Assembly: GCA_030549335.1 (NCBI GenBank)
Contig: CM060190.1
Location: 49,374,999 to 49,438,998, forward strand
DNA: 64,000 bases
Direction: 5' to 3'
Origin: Pontederia crassipes
Lineage: Eukaryota; Streptophyta; Magnoliopsida; Commelinales; Pontederiaceae
A model generated the notes under the pieces. That model saw only the letters and a program-made list of their open reading frames with translations. It searched no databases and was not told the DNA's origin. Below are positions 51,269 through 64,000 of this stretch, in pieces (within the stretch, counting starts at the first letter, position 1; each line of letters begins with the position of its first letter). Position numbers and translations under genes: made by a program.

Positions 51269-54200
51269 ATGGTGTACCGAATCCAGCGACGACGTGGGCC
51301 CAATGAGACAACTGTTTGTCTCTTAGTGGGAACCAGTTGGAGGCTCACGATCCGGTACTCGGTACGCAACGTACAACAGCGGATGATAAAATTAATACCA
51401 AACTTTGTTGCCGGGAAGCGCGTCATAATAATAATAGTAATAATAATTATTATTATTATTATTAATTATTATTATTAATGTTTTAGTGAGAAAAATTATT
51501 TGGACTAGGCCGCGTTTCAGTTGGTGGGCCCCCTTTTGTTTCGTATGGTCTGGTCATCGCTAGTGAGCTTACCCTTGTTTTTTGAAAGGTGAGGCAAAAA
51601 GGCTCTGTTGGACTCTTGACAAGCCTGGATGAGTTGGAAGTTATGAAAAAAAAAAACATGGATGAATTGGAACCCATACTCTGGGACTAAGAGAAAACAA
51701 AAACATGGATTCAAAATATAACTGCAGTGATTAGAATTCACAATTCTTTATGCTTAGTGAATCAAAACATAATTGCAGGGACAGGGCTTATAAAGAACAC
51801 AATGATGCTGGCAAGGGTTGACATGTCATTTGATTAAAGGCAAAAAGGTTCGGCATACGATAGTGGACAACACTGATGCTGCTGCACAGCATGGCAAAAT
51901 GTTAAGCACTGTGCAGCTGTGGGAAATAATTTCCTCCGGTCTCCAGCTTCACAGGAGATCTGACTCATGCCCCCATCAACATAAACACAAAGGCAAATCC
52001 AATAGAGATCTCCCTCTTGACTTCCAATCCAAATTGGAGGCTGCAACAAAACAAGCATCAGTTATGCCTTTTAAATGCAGCGCCACATGGTATCAGAGTT
52101 ATCACAATTCAAGCCATGTGCATTTTGACTGAGCAAGGAGTATCAATAGGCATCCATCCACTGACTCAGGTTTCCATTCTGCATGGCCATGGTTGAAAAG
52201 CAAAAAACCATGGCAGCCAAAGTAGATTCTGTCACAAATAAAATCAAGGACGGACGGAGAAGATTAGACTGGTTGTTCATGAAGATAATCAATTCATGAT
52301 CTCTGATGCATGTTATTCATACAATTTCGAGAGTTAAACCATTATCACTTGAACCAGTTATCATTTAGGGACTGGAGTCACCTTTGCATCACTACTAGAG
52401 ACACCCGGCAGTAAAGTAGGGGAAACAGAATAAAAAAAATTAAAAAGGAAGTAGTGTTGGAGTGGCAAAAGGAGGTGGTGAGAGCATATGCTAAGGAGAT
52501 ACCATCACCTGCTGCTGCTCCTCTAAGCCTACAAAAGGCCATCCACTTCACCCGAATCCAATGCTTACTTCTCACCACCATATACTTCCACCATCATCTG
52601 CCTTCCCATGGATTCCCTGTTCATCCGCAGGCGGGCACCGAGCCCCGCATGCTCCTCCTCCTCCTCCCCCTCGGACTTCAGCAATGGCTGCCCATTGAGA
52701 TTGGGATGGCCGGGAAGGTAGCCCATGGCCGAGGCCTCCATGCACATAGGGCAACTTAGAATCTTTGGCAACTACCTCTTCCTTTGATCAGCTGACACTT
52801 TGGTGAGATCTTTTTACCTTATAGAGTACAACAACAGGTTGCAAGTTATAAACTCGTGCCCGATGTTTCCTATATGATCAGTCTCGGGATTACATAATGG
52901 AGAGAGACTTTTTTTTTTCCGATAATGAAGAGAGAGATTCTGGATGTACAAGGGACATGGCGAGAGATGTTGTATGCATATTTAGTTGCTTAGCTCTGCA
53001 ACTTAATTTTATGCACTATGCTTTGTTTTTTCTTTTTCCTCCATGTAGCATGGTACTTGAAAAAAATAAATCTTTGTTGTACTGATTTATTTATGACTAG
53101 AATTATAGGTGCATCTGGGAGACCTTGCTTTTCCCAAAGCATGATTTGCTTTTCACTAATTAGGTTATTCAGTAGAAACGTCTTAGAAATGAGAAAGTAA
53201 ACTACCATTCGTTCTACAAGAAATCACCACAAAACCATAAAAGAGAAACAAGTTAAAACCATAATCACTACAAGTACACCTACGATGGAACAAGGACTAA
53301 CAGAAATTCTGCAAGATCAATCCAAAGTTTGACAGTTTTTTTTTTTTGGGACATCAAAAGGTGATTTCATTCCTTTGCAAAATATCACATATACCTGAGT
53401 AAACATGAAATTTCAACCGACATAGTACCATTATGCATTCATTCTCAGCAGCGAGAGTTTTTCATGATTCCATATTACTAAAAATTGTGAAGACGCAGTC
53501 AGTAATTCCACTGCTGAATCATGACCTACTGATTTAGAAGCTAATCGAGTTCACACAAAAAGAAATGAATGTGTTTGAAATTTTCGAAAAGAAAAAAAAA
53601 CAAATAACAGTCCTCATATTAAAGAGCTTTAACTACCAGTTCTGTTTAAATGCTTGATCGTCATAATGTCATAGAATACAACAAATTTTGAAGCGAATAA
53701 TCAAATAGATGAATACAATTAAATTCTAATGGGTAAAAGAGCAGTACAATAATACACAGCAGTCGCATATACTGCAACAGAACTCTACAGGCGAGTTGCA
53801 TCTATCACAAGGAAAAAAGGATGTCGTTGCACATCAGCAACACTACCAAATTTGAAACAAGGTTTGCTAACGATCAATAATACAAAATCAAAACAAAAAC
53901 CTTGAAAAGACCAACCCACAAAATTATGTATAATTACTCAGACCAAGACATCAGTGGTTGATGTGTGCATGAATAACTTATTTAACGAGAATCCTAATTT
54001 TTACTCGTTTTAAAATGAGAAATTTGACTTGGAGTGGCGGCGAAAGAATACGCCGTGGAAGGAACAGGATGGAAGAAGGGACACGACCATGAGTTTGTGC
54101 AGGATGATGAGGTCCAAGTGTAGGAGCTCCCCTGTTGAAACAGCCCACACTCTGTTCAAACAGTTGACTTGAGGGCAATAAGAGCCATCACACATTCCAC

Positions 54201-54775
54201 ACTGGAACTCTTTCAATTTAACAGAGACAGCGATCAGAGTGCAGCCTCCGCCTGCTCTGCATGGAAAGAGAAGGTGGTGGTTCTTTGTGACAAGAGCGGC
54301 GGGAAGTTTCTCCCTTTTTTTTGCGCCAATCCAAATTTACGAGCATCCGCCTAATTCGAAGTTCTGGCTAATTTAAAATCGGAAAGATAACCATTTATCA
54401 CATACATTGAACACACTCAAAAGTATAGCACTGTTCGGATGCGACTACTTTCTGAGGTGCAGTTTATTTTTATCATTTCAGGTTTTGTAGAAGAACACAC
54501 GTTAATTATATTTAATTTTATTTCTTGATGGATTGGAAGATCGATCTATCTGCTTATTTTCTTTCTTTTTTTGTTTCCCCTTCTTTTACTCAAGTAAACG
54601 GCGTGAAAGAACATGCATGTTTGCATTCGCAATGGCATGCAATTTTTCACAAGACAATGAGAGAAGATTAATTAGATCTATGACCTCAGTGAGAGAAGAT
54701 AAAAAAGAGTGATACCTTCCTGTCCACCCAAAAAAAGGGACATAAAAAGTGTGAACAAATAACAAAAAAGGGAAA
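51269..54775. other. Stretch without a supported gene
   Basis: 51,429-51,476 is an ATT-rich microsatellite. 52,150-52,230 contains the small hairpin GCCATGGTT-11 nt-AACCATGGC. 52,450-52,790 and 54,010-54,300 are less AT-rich and hold small open frames. One of 37 codons starts at 52,608 (MDSLFIRRRAPSPACSSSSS) and one lies at 53,978-54,178 on the minus strand. Neither belongs to a family I recognise. A non-coding transcript or an unrecognised small-peptide gene is possible but unsupported. Confidence 0.3.
54764..54769 (-). terminator. RNA polymerase III terminator of the tRNA
   Basis: A run of six T on the minus strand, 7 nt after the tRNA 3' end, as expected for Pol III termination. Confidence 0.7.
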
Positions 54776-54849
54776 TGGCGTCGCCCGGACTCGAACCGGA
54801 GACCTTCAGTGTGTTAGACTGACGTGATAACCAACTACACCACGACACC
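54776..54849 (-). tRNA. tRNA-Val (anticodon AAC)
   Basis: The 74-nt sequence folds into a standard cloverleaf. The acceptor stem is GGTGTCG paired with CGACGCC (one G-U), with discriminator A. The anticodon arm is CAGTC-TAACACA-CTG with AAC in the loop, and the T arm is CCGG-TTCGAGT-CCGG. The internal promoter boxes are present: A box TGGTGTAGTTGG and a perfect B box GGTTCGAGTCC. There is no intron, and a T6 terminator follows. It lies between the RAB and UXS genes as an independent Pol III unit. Confidence 0.95.
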
Positions 54850-55195
54850 AGCTGTTAATTATTATTTACTTTTACATCTAATCACCAAATTAATGCAAAA
54901 ATATCGTATATTAAAGAGAAAAAGGATTATCCAGATAAGAGTCTTCGTATTAAGAAGCCGCTTTTGTGGACATTAGTCAGCTCATACATCATAACCTCAC
55001 AAGTTTGGCAAACAAAAACATTCTCAAATTTTCGACCGTTCAGTATATAACTATTCTCTCTTTTTTCCGACTTTTTGGTGACACTTTTTTAAGACAGATA
55101 ATTATTCTGTAGGCTGCAACGCAGCAATCAAAGAACTCGGGTGGTATAACTATATATGGAGAATAACAAATATCATTTGTACGATGAAAGAAAGC
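54850..55195. other. tRNA upstream region and UXS 3' flank
   Basis: AT-rich. The 3' UTR of the UDP-glucuronate decarboxylase gene should begin at the right edge. Nothing else is recognised. Confidence 0.4.
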
Positions 55196-58100
55196 TTAAG
55201 CTTTCTTCGGCACGCCGAGCCGCTGTCTGAAGTCCTCTTCCATCAGGGCGAGTCCTTGCTGCAGTTTGATCTTGGGTTCCCATCCTAGAATCTCCTTTGC
55301 TTTTGTTATGTCAGGCTTCCTCTGGCGTGGATCATCAGGGGTGTTCTCAACGACTTTCAGTGGCACATCCGGGTTGATTAGCTGCATTACAATTAATTTA
55401 ATCACATTTCAGAATTCTGCTACATCGAAAAAGATATGCAGCATTAAAGAGCCCTACCACAATATGACATGAAAACCCTATAATTTATGACAATCATATG
55501 TTAGAGAATTAATGTTTTGCATTTCAAAAACCAGCAAAAGGTCTCTATCATCAGATAACACTGAAAGAATAAATGAGCTGGACTGGAATGTAGTGGAATG
55601 ATATGAAGCAGTTACCTCTTTTACAAGCTCAGCAAGTTCCATCATAGTAAATTCTCCTGTATAATATCAAAGCTAATTAGAAGATAAGCTACTAGCATAA
55701 TTTAAACTAAATAAACACTGGAAATTCACATGGAATCATTGCAACACTGTATCATAATAGACAAGAAATGTTTTTTTTCCTAGAAAAGAAATACAAGGAA
55801 GATACCGGGATTTCCCAGGTTGATAGGGCCAGTGTTATTTCCTTCCATAAGTCGAATAAGTCCATCAACCTAAAAGTTTGAATAGTTACTAATGGTGTCT
55901 ATGGACTATGGGAGTATAATTTTCTAAACTAATTCAGGGTAACTGTGGAAAAAGGAGTATTACCATATCAGAGACATAGCAGAAACTACGAGTTTGTGTC
56001 CCTGGCAATTGAACTGTTAAGGATTCGCCCCTGCAATGGAATCACAATCAGTACAAGCAGACATGGATGAGAAGAATGCACAATAAATCTATCAGTGAAA
56101 GAGGAGTACCGAAGTGCTTGAGCTATAAAGTTACTAACAACACGGCCATCGTCGATGTTCATACGTGGTCCATAGGTGTTAAAAATTCTAGCAATCCTGA
56201 TCTCTGATAAGGACGTTCAGAAATTCATGACAAATAGTTAGCATATGATATACCCGTTGTTTTCCCTCATGCCAATAGAAAACAGACCAATGACAATGAG
56301 AAACAAGTAGAGGCTAACTGAGAAGACAAATTCTTTACCTATTCCATGTTGCCTATGGTAATCAAACATTAAAGTTTCAGCAACCCGCTTTCCCTCATCA
56401 TAGCAACTTCTGACGCCTAAATTGTAATGCACTACATTAGCATACTCAGCAGAGGGACGAAAAATATGAGTACTCAGTCTCATACACAAAAAAAGTCGTT
56501 CGCAGAAAACAAATAGTTCTACCAATTGGATTCACATTTCCCCAGTACTCCTCCGTCTGAGGGTGTTCTAGAGGATCACCATACACCTCAGATGTTGATG
56601 TCAGCAAAATCCTAGACAATGAGACAACAAAAATTATGACGTGCACAATAGAAATTGTGATCCTTCAAATCGGATAAACAAAACACAGAATCTCATTACC
56701 TTGCTCCAACTCGCTTTGCAAGACCCAGCATATTCATTGTCCCTATCACATTTGTCTTAATTGTCTGTGATAAGTCATATTCCTTGCGTTAGGTCTTTGA
56801 AGTAAAAATTTAAGATTAGATACTATAAGAAAACAGATTAGTGACACTCTGAATGAGCTATGACACAGACCAAAATACAAATTCAGTAGAGCAACATTCT
56901 GCTCCATTGGATATAGTGACAGAGCTGATGAAGCAAAAAAATATAACTAGGAATTGGAGGGCAATTTCCTCACAAAAAAAGACATTTACCAATCAGCCTA
57001 GGTGATACTGAAGATTTCAATCCCGGAATCTATGGTATCCTTAATATTTCATCAATGGATAGTAAAGTTCCAAAATTAGAAGCAGCAAAGGAAGTGATGG
57101 CGTCCTTTCAACAAGACAAGCATTTTCAATAGAAGAAAATTTGAGTATATGCGTGACTGACGTGGACAACCAAGAATAACAATTCTTGGAATATGCGAGC
57201 ATTTTGATTTGAGAATATGAATGGAGTAACCAACCAACTAGCACAGACATGAGTAATAAAGATAAAAAACTGAAGTTGCAGCAAAATTTCAAGTAGCAGT
57301 ATGTACCTTCACAGGGTTGTACTTGTAGAAAATTGGAGACGCAGGACAAGCAAGATGATAGATTTGATCGACCTCCACCAGCAACGGTTCTGTCACATCT
57401 GATAGAATGGAGAATAAATGAATATTACCAGTGTTGAAATGAACATCAATTTCTAATGTTTTTTTTACGCTACTGTTGAGGATGAATAACAAAATGAGAC
57501 TGACTATACATTTTCAGAAGCATGACATAATAAACCACACTGTATATTTGAAAACCATGCCAACAAATATTATATATAATGATGTGATTAATACTTTTGT
57601 TAAATGTGTGAATTTCTCCCAAAAAATGTAGCATGCATGAATTGACACCAGGAGATATAAGATCACTAGTTCACTACCATGCCGAATCAGCTCGAATCTT
57701 GGATGTCCGATCCATTTTCTCAGATTATCCTTGGAACCAGTAAAATAGTTGTCAGCAACTATAACCTGTACAGCATATGAAACAAATCTAGAAGATTTCA
57801 GTGCATGAAGAGGTCAGTGGTGCAATGTAATCACATTTCTTTAAAGAACAGATCTTGTTATTTTTATGAAATCAGTGGTGCAAGATTTCAGTGCATGAAA
57901 CTAAAGGAATGAAGTTGACAATTCTCCTTTTCCATCTCATACTCAACAATTTAGTATTGGAATATGATATGAGCAGGATGACAATACAGAATTCCTCTGA
58001 TTTCTTACATAACCAGCAAAAGTAGGTTTCGAGCTCTACATGATGATTGAAATATCCAATAAAACCTCTTTTTCATGATTGCCCTCCTATTTTCTTAAAG

Positions 58101-58841
58101 CAAAGAACAAACGTTAACAGCTATTTTTAGATTCATAAGTTTGTCTACTATTATAAATGAACTCATGGCTAGAACAACTAAAATTGGGATCATCTAACAA
58201 TGCTGACATCAGAAATGCTGCAGTATATGATAAATGAAAAATGAAAAAAAAAACTAGTGTGTGATGGAGATCTAAGGTTTAAAACACCAAATCATTGATT
58301 AAATACTACATCTAGCATTTCTGATGGAGGAGATTGAAAATTCTATCAATATTTTAGCTTCCAAACCTATCTGATTGGCAGATATGGCTTATATCATAAA
58401 AATTAAATTGTGACAAGTTCCCAAATTACAACCTCATTCTTCTCATTCTCCATCAACTTGTCCACCAGATGAGAACCAATGAATCCAGCTCCACCTGTGA
58501 CGAGAATTCGCATATTTGCCTGACAATTTCAGAAAGAAAGAACAGAAGGCCTCAGAAATGTTTGAGCCGTTTTTGACAAACCTATCCAAAAATCCAAAGC
58601 AGTTTTCTGATGCAAATATATTTATATTCGCTAGCAGCTGTACTTGTATAATTACAATAAAAATCACAAGCCAAAGAATTCTACAAAATGAAGCTTTCCA
58701 ACCAAAAACCAAAAAGATCAGAAAACAGCTGAGAAAAAAAAAGTAAAGGACACCAACCTGACAGAACTTGGAACTCCGAAGAGGGGAGGGACTCGGAGGC
58801 GTCTTGGCCGCGGCATGACCGTTTCCGTTCGCCGACGCCAT
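55196..58841 (-). CDS. UXS: UDP-glucuronic acid decarboxylase (UDP-xylose synthase), cytosolic type
   Basis: Twelve exons, all GT-AG: 58,758-58,841; 58,433-58,519; 57,678-57,765; 57,307-57,398; 56,700-56,764; 56,523-56,611; 56,339-56,416; 56,110-56,203; 55,964-56,030; 55,806-55,869; 55,616-55,656; 55,196-55,381. They total 1,035 nt, 344 aa. This is an extended short-chain dehydrogenase with the NAD site GGAGFIGSH (G37, G40, G43), D62 in [17 protein letters not shown] (143-152) and the catalytic pair Y174/K178 in YDEGK. It converts UDP-glucuronate to UDP-xylose, the donor for xylan and xyloglucan. The short N-terminus has no membrane anchor, unlike the Golgi isoforms, so it should be cytosolic (UXS3/5/6-like). 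An acceptor-like TGATGCAG at about 58,872 suggests a 5' UTR intron. Confidence 0.97.
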
Positions 58842-59921
58842 TGCTCCGATCTCTTGCCGAGAATATTAAGCCTGCATCAAATGGCTCCAGATCTCATTAT
58901 AAATAATAAAGGGGCAATAAAAACCAACAATAAATGCCAATTAAATCATGCAATTAACACTCAAATGTAAGCGGCATGATTAATGTCGACACTTGCTGGA
59001 AACAAAAAGCTTTCTAAAAACTCTTTCAGACATTAAATCCAGCAATAACACCATGAAATTAATGGCGGAAAGACGATAACCTTTTTCTTTCTTCGACAAA
59101 CAGAAATGAAAATGCTTCTTTTTCTTTTCTTTTGTCGATCGACACGAATAGACTCGAGATCCAATGGTCATTTATAGACTGAAACCGCAACAGCACACCA
59201 ACCGGATGCGCATTTGGCATATAAAAAAAAAAGGTTGGACAGTAAACGGCCATGATGCAAAAAGGAGGCGAAAGTTAAAAAAAGAAACGCTTGGAATGTA
59301 CGCAAAGATGTAACAAGAAACCAACTGAAGAAAGCGAAATCTCTCCAAACTCCATCCCACACCTTCGCGCTGTAAATTCACTAAGAAAAGCTCAAGCAAC
59401 TCCATGAAAGATCAAACCTTTTAGGCTCAGATCACATCGCCCGGGAAGATTGTTGCGGTTGGGGACAGGAACCCAAATTTTTAGAATATTAACCAGCATC
59501 TAAAGATCATTCCTCGTGGCATTTCGCTTGAAAGATCGATTTTTTTTTTAACATAGAAAAGTTACTTCAGCTGCAAGATTAATTATTTTAGTAAAAGCAC
59601 AGTTTAAACCACAATGTTTACAATTTCGAAGAATATCCCGGAGAATTTTGGGATAGAGGGCTAAGTGCCATGTTGTGAGGATGGAATAGGTCTCGAGCAG
59701 CCCATCGGATCGAGTTCAATCAATTGGCACTTGGCAGGGTACGATGCACGCCATCGGACCGGGTTAAATCGATTGTCAGGATTCGATGTTAAAATCGTAC
59801 ACGGCATCGGGCCGGGTTGAATCTAGTACGACTGATAAAAAATCAATCAGACCGGAAATTTTTGGATGTACCGGCCGGTTCAATTTAAGGAGAAAAAAAA
59901 TAATGAGTGAGACGAGGGGAC
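58842..59921. other. UXS 5' UTR and promoter region
   Basis: A probable 5' UTR intron acceptor lies at about 58,872 on the minus strand. The first exon may lie near 59,400-59,460, where the sequence becomes GC-richer (CGCAACAATCTTCCCGGGCG), but its donor is weak, so this is unproven. 59,640-59,880 contains repeated CATCGG and GGGTT-type words without a gene. Confidence 0.35.
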
Positions 59922-60422
59922 TTAGGGGTGAAAATAGTTCAAGTAATTTTCGATTTTAAAAAATTACTATTTTAAATTAAAAAAATATCCTAAAATCATT
60001 TGAAGAAAATAAAAATCACTCGAGTCGATTTTTCAAAATCTAAATTTTATGTAATTATATTTTAAATATATTTAATAAATTAAAATTAACATAAAATTAT
60101 TTCATTTTATATTAAATATAAAATATGCTACTAAAATTTTAAAATTATTAAATTAAAGCTTGATAATGTAATAGAAAAGTACGAAAATTTATACAAAATT
60201 ATTATATCTATAATAAAAAATAGATAACTTGTGATTTAAATATATAAATAAAAAATGGGTTCCATAGACTCCTACAATTTTTTAGATAAGACTCTAATTT
60301 TAGCGGATATATTTTAATTTATTAAAAATCACCCTAATATCTGGACCCTTAATTTTTTTACTTTTTCGATTCGATCTTTTCGGATAGACTTTTTGAATCA
60401 CTTAAGTTCTTCTTACCCCTAA
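59922..60422. mobile_element. Possible hAT-like MITE
   Basis: The left end TTAGGGGTGAAAATAGTTCA and the reverse complement of the right end, TTAGGGGTAAGAAGAACTTA, are imperfect inverted repeats around a 0.5-kb AT-rich, non-coding body. TAGGGGTG-type ends occur in hAT elements. No convincing 8-bp target duplication was found. Confidence 0.4.
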
Positions 60423-60427
60423 CAAAA

Positions 60428-60459
60428 GGGGGGTGGGTGGGGGGGGGGGGGGAGGGGGG
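60428..60459 (+). repeat. G-rich homopolymer run
   Basis: About 32 nt of nearly pure G, interrupted by T and A, beside the possible MITE. Its length is uncertain because such runs are hard to sequence. Confidence 0.85.
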
Positions 60460-63400
60460 AATAAAGAATGTAAAATGGAAACACATAATTGAGGAGGAAA
60501 ATCAAAAAAGGGAAAAGGCGGCTCTCCAGACTGCATATTATGATCATATGTTAACAAATTTATAATTTTATAATTTTACTATTATCTAATAGATTATTGC
60601 TTTCAATTTTGACAGCATATTTTACTTTGTGGTGAATATATTTAATACATATACATTATTTTAATTAATTAATAATTATATACTATGGTATCATAATTTA
60701 GTTCAACTATTTGATTTAGTATTATTTGATCATTAATTTATTTTCTTTTACTTTATTATATTCAAATTTATTTGTTGTGCATCCTTCTATATATGTACAT
60801 TTTACAAGACATGATGATATGAGAGAAATTTATTAAACATATTTTAAGAATTATAATTATGATTAAATTTAATAAGTATTATAAAATGTTAATACTATTA
60901 TATTTATCCTTTTTATTTATATTCAAACTCCATTTTATTCTATTCATTTCCAAAAATGTTATAATTTTTTTGCAATCCTTCTAAAAATAATATGAGATAA
61001 CTATAGAAATACAATTTTGAATTCTTCTTTGTTAAAAATAAAGGCGCATTTAAGGGTATATGGCAAAATAATATAATGACATTGAATTTTTTAGTCATAA
61101 GAATATTTCACAGGATAAAAAAATTCAAATTGAATTCAAATAATTATGATATCATCATAATAATAATGATTTTATTAATGCTAGTGTCATTTCATCATTA
61201 AACTTGAGAATGTTCTACATAATCTTCTTCATTTATCCTTTTTGGGGGTATGTTTTTATTTTCTTTAATTAAGATTCGATGATGCATGTGGTATATGACT
61301 TTTGTGATTGTGTATTCAGTATTTGTATTTAGACGAAAGTTCTACATGTATATTATAATTGTAGTTATAAGACAATTGGTCCATGAATTACATTCATTTA
61401 ATTCTTGCCTCTTTTCTTATAGAGTTTTTAGACATCTCATGTTCTTTTTCAAGTGTAATAGCCCTTTTCGACTTTGCACAACTTGTCATGTTATAGATGC
61501 TTTTGTTTTTGTTATTTTTTTATCATAAAGAATTGTTGCTTTTATTTTATTAGTTTTTTTTATGGTATGCAACATCACCCATCATAATTTCTTATGCAAC
61601 TTATATTTTTTTCTTATTTTAAATAGATTCTTTATGCCCATCTTTTGATATCTCTATTTTTTGCCCATTTTGTATTTTAGTAGGTGATGTTTAAAATTTT
61701 AGAGTGAAATGTACATAATTTATTAGTGATATTTCACAATAGAATCAAAATTTGGATTTAGTTTTAATGGGTTGTGAAAATCCACGTCAGAAATTAAGAT
61801 GCAATTAGAGATCGAGAACTTTAGATAACACACGAAGGGTTTCAAGGTTTGTATTCAACATTTCCACCAAGTTTTATCTATGTGCATCATCATCATCATT
61901 TTACTTTATCTTTTTTCGTTATGCAAAATGTCCCCCCTTTTTGAATTTCTTTCTTGGTTTCATTCCAATTTTTACTTTTATCCAAATATCCATTTTTTAA
62001 TTCCCTTTTTTACTCTACTTTTATCCAAACACACAATCATATGTGATTTATCAAAATAAAAGCATCACAATCTTCGATTCTCGTTGTCAAACTCAACCTC
62101 GGATGAGAAATGCACACTGATACAAATCCTTGTTAACCTACTAATATTGAATGATGCCACATATGCTCTCATCACTTGCAATTTTAATTTAACATTCAAC
62201 GATATTGCATAAACAATTAACAATTGTTGTGTGGATATTTGATCATGCTCACTATAAAATACCATCTAATCGCATCACACTCAAAACATGTTAGGCATAT
62301 ATGCATGAATAATATATTGTCAAAAAATAGACTTTGACTTGGTAGAAAAACAAATACTACAACATATGAAAGGGAACACCCCAATAAAATAATAAAAGTA
62401 GAAAATAATATTGTAATACACAAAAATATTAATAAAAAAACATACAAAATGACTCTCAAATAATTCTCTTTAAGTTATTACATGACTTTTTAATCAAATA
62501 ATTGAATAAAATCAGCTCAACTGAATGAAATAAAAACGAGACTCAAAGGTCCGAGTGCCAATACTACTATAATCCTAACTATCATTAATGCCACCATCAT
62601 TCATGTTGTACATAATTGTTTTATGAAACATTAAATTACAAAAGGAGATATAAACCATCAGTGAGTTTTGATGCTCAAGATATAAACCACGTATAATAAT
62701 CATAAAACCATTAGTTCATAATTAGAAGAGCATAGTCAAATTAACATAGAAAAATATGTAATTAGATCAATAAATAACAATAATATAGTTTTGGGAAGTG
62801 ATCAAACATCAAATAAGAAGTTCTCTTTGCCATGATCAAGTAACTTTCAATATGATTTAAGTCTTGTAAGATCTTTTGCCAAATATCATCATAAAAATGG
62901 ATCATCATGTGATTAACATACTTCTTTACTTTTATTGATCATTTGATTATATATTTCATCTATAGGTGAAATATCTTTGGACTCGCAAAGTATTTTTCAA
63001 CTCATGAAGAAAGAGTGTTTAGTTCACACATTGACTATCATTAATATACAGTGGAAGAGTTCTTTATATAACATTTTTTAGCTTTTATCTATTTGACCTA
63101 TGTCTATTTTTTATACATAACATAAGAGATCCTTACACATCATGTATTGTAATGGATTCAAGAGAAATGTGGAAATTCATTCATACATAGAATTATTTTA
63201 GATTATCATGTAAAAGATCAAATAGGTCCTGAGTGTGAAATAATATTTCACTTGTATACAATTTAAGAATTCATAAGTATATGAATAAATAAAATCATTC
63301 CATCACAAAATAATCATGATGTACACGAAATCCATTCGACAGTATACAACTCAAGCCAAATGGTTGAGTTTGATTATCTTAAAGTAGGTCAAGTCTTAGT

Positions 63401-64000
63401 GCATATTTCTAATTAGTTGGGATTGAACTCAAGTTGAGATTATATATTCGTAGTTCAAAATATACATTTCATCAATTAAACATGGACCGAATATTAGTTA
63501 ATTTAGACTAAATTCATACTTTTCTTTATAAAAATATTTGGATGATGAGAATTTGAACTAAATTTACATAAATTCTTAAAACAATGAATTAACAATAAGA
63601 ACTAAAGTTAGAATCAACTCTAATTCATGTTCCGCTAAACATTGCAAAAAAAAAGGGTAACAATGATAAGATCCATGATTTTGATCAAATCTTGTAGTTT
63701 CAATCATTTCCATACCAAAGATCTTGTTTTTATAATTAACTTATTGATTTTGGTTTAAACTTTTTTCTTATGCTTTCTGATATTACGTATACAATCAATT
63801 TTTTGGACTCCTCACTTAATTTTTTATTTTCACTTCGTAATATCATAAATCATTGTTTGATGTTACTTTATAATTAATTCATGATTATTTCATATGGAAC
63901 ATGTGATGTTAATTAAATATAATATTGCATTAAGTTAATTTTTGCATTTAATTAAATTGCTAATTGATGTTAGCTTTACTTTTATGTTTCATTTTATGTT
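60460..64000. other. Gene-free AT-rich stretch to the window end
   Basis: About 3.5 kb with very low GC. Open frames here (for example 61,286-61,528) are hydrophobic products of AT-rich sequence without recognisable domains. I see no tRNA, and no inverted or long direct repeats stand out. Confidence 0.4.

Noticed and set aside
52608-52721. 37-codon open frame as a signalling peptide gene
   Set aside because: It has no signal peptide and no known peptide motif, and a stop follows at once. It is kept only as an unassigned small frame in the regional note.

Overview
The window is nuclear DNA of a flowering plant. Genes have GT-AG introns and plant-type products, and they sit in a dense, nested, AT-rich repeat landscape. 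The very GC-rich first exon of the cytochrome b561/DOMON gene and the GC-rich 5' ends of the RAB and UXS genes suggest a monocot; this is an inference from composition only. No bacterial, organellar or CRISPR features are seen.

Four intact protein-coding genes could be fully spliced by eye, all on the minus strand: a cytochrome b561/DOMON membrane protein (13,294-15,897, 3 exons, 400 aa), 40S ribosomal protein S5/uS7 (26,351-28,566, 4 exons, 207 aa), a RAB8/RABE small GTPase (47,996-50,572, 8 exons, 216 aa, with one apparent GC-AG intron) and a cytosolic UDP-glucuronate decarboxylase (55,196-58,841, 12 exons, 344 aa). One tRNA-Val(AAC) lies at 54,776-54,849. These are unrelated housekeeping genes (electron transport at membranes, translation, vesicle traffic, UDP-xylose supply) and do not form a pathway.

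The rest is mobile and repetitive DNA. From left to right: a single TRIM (139-546); a relic resembling the DNA cross-link repair nuclease SNM1 (about 1,386-1,995); a tandem array of TRIMs sharing LTRs (2,314-3,365); a probable solo LTR of a large retrotransposon (3,370-6,881); a GC-rich inverted-repeat transposon (7,441-8,217); a short Helitron (8,556-9,419); a long-TIR Mutator-like element carrying a broken GRF zinc-finger fragment (about 9,462-11,556); a Tourist-like MITE (17,421-17,632); GC-rich duplicated sequence containing a captured ribosomal protein L32 gene fragment (19,600-23,450), interrupted by a 1.4-kb PIF/Harbinger-like element (21,083-22,519); a decayed RTE-type LINE (24,135-26,212); and, close by, a SINE-like insertion in an RPS5 intron and a 59-bp fragment that share the LINE 3' end. 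Further right are an inverted-repeat element, a minus-strand Helitron end, a MITE, and an array of about 2.0-2.7 kb AT-rich direct repeats (about 35,000-43,760). The last 3.5 kb and the 43.8-47.9 kb stretch show no gene.

No new multi-gene system was found. The most noteworthy structures are the LINE/SINE 3'-end sharing with visible target duplications, the LTR-sharing TRIM array, the two gene-fragment captures (RPL32, GRF zinc finger), the large tandem array and the GC-AG intron.
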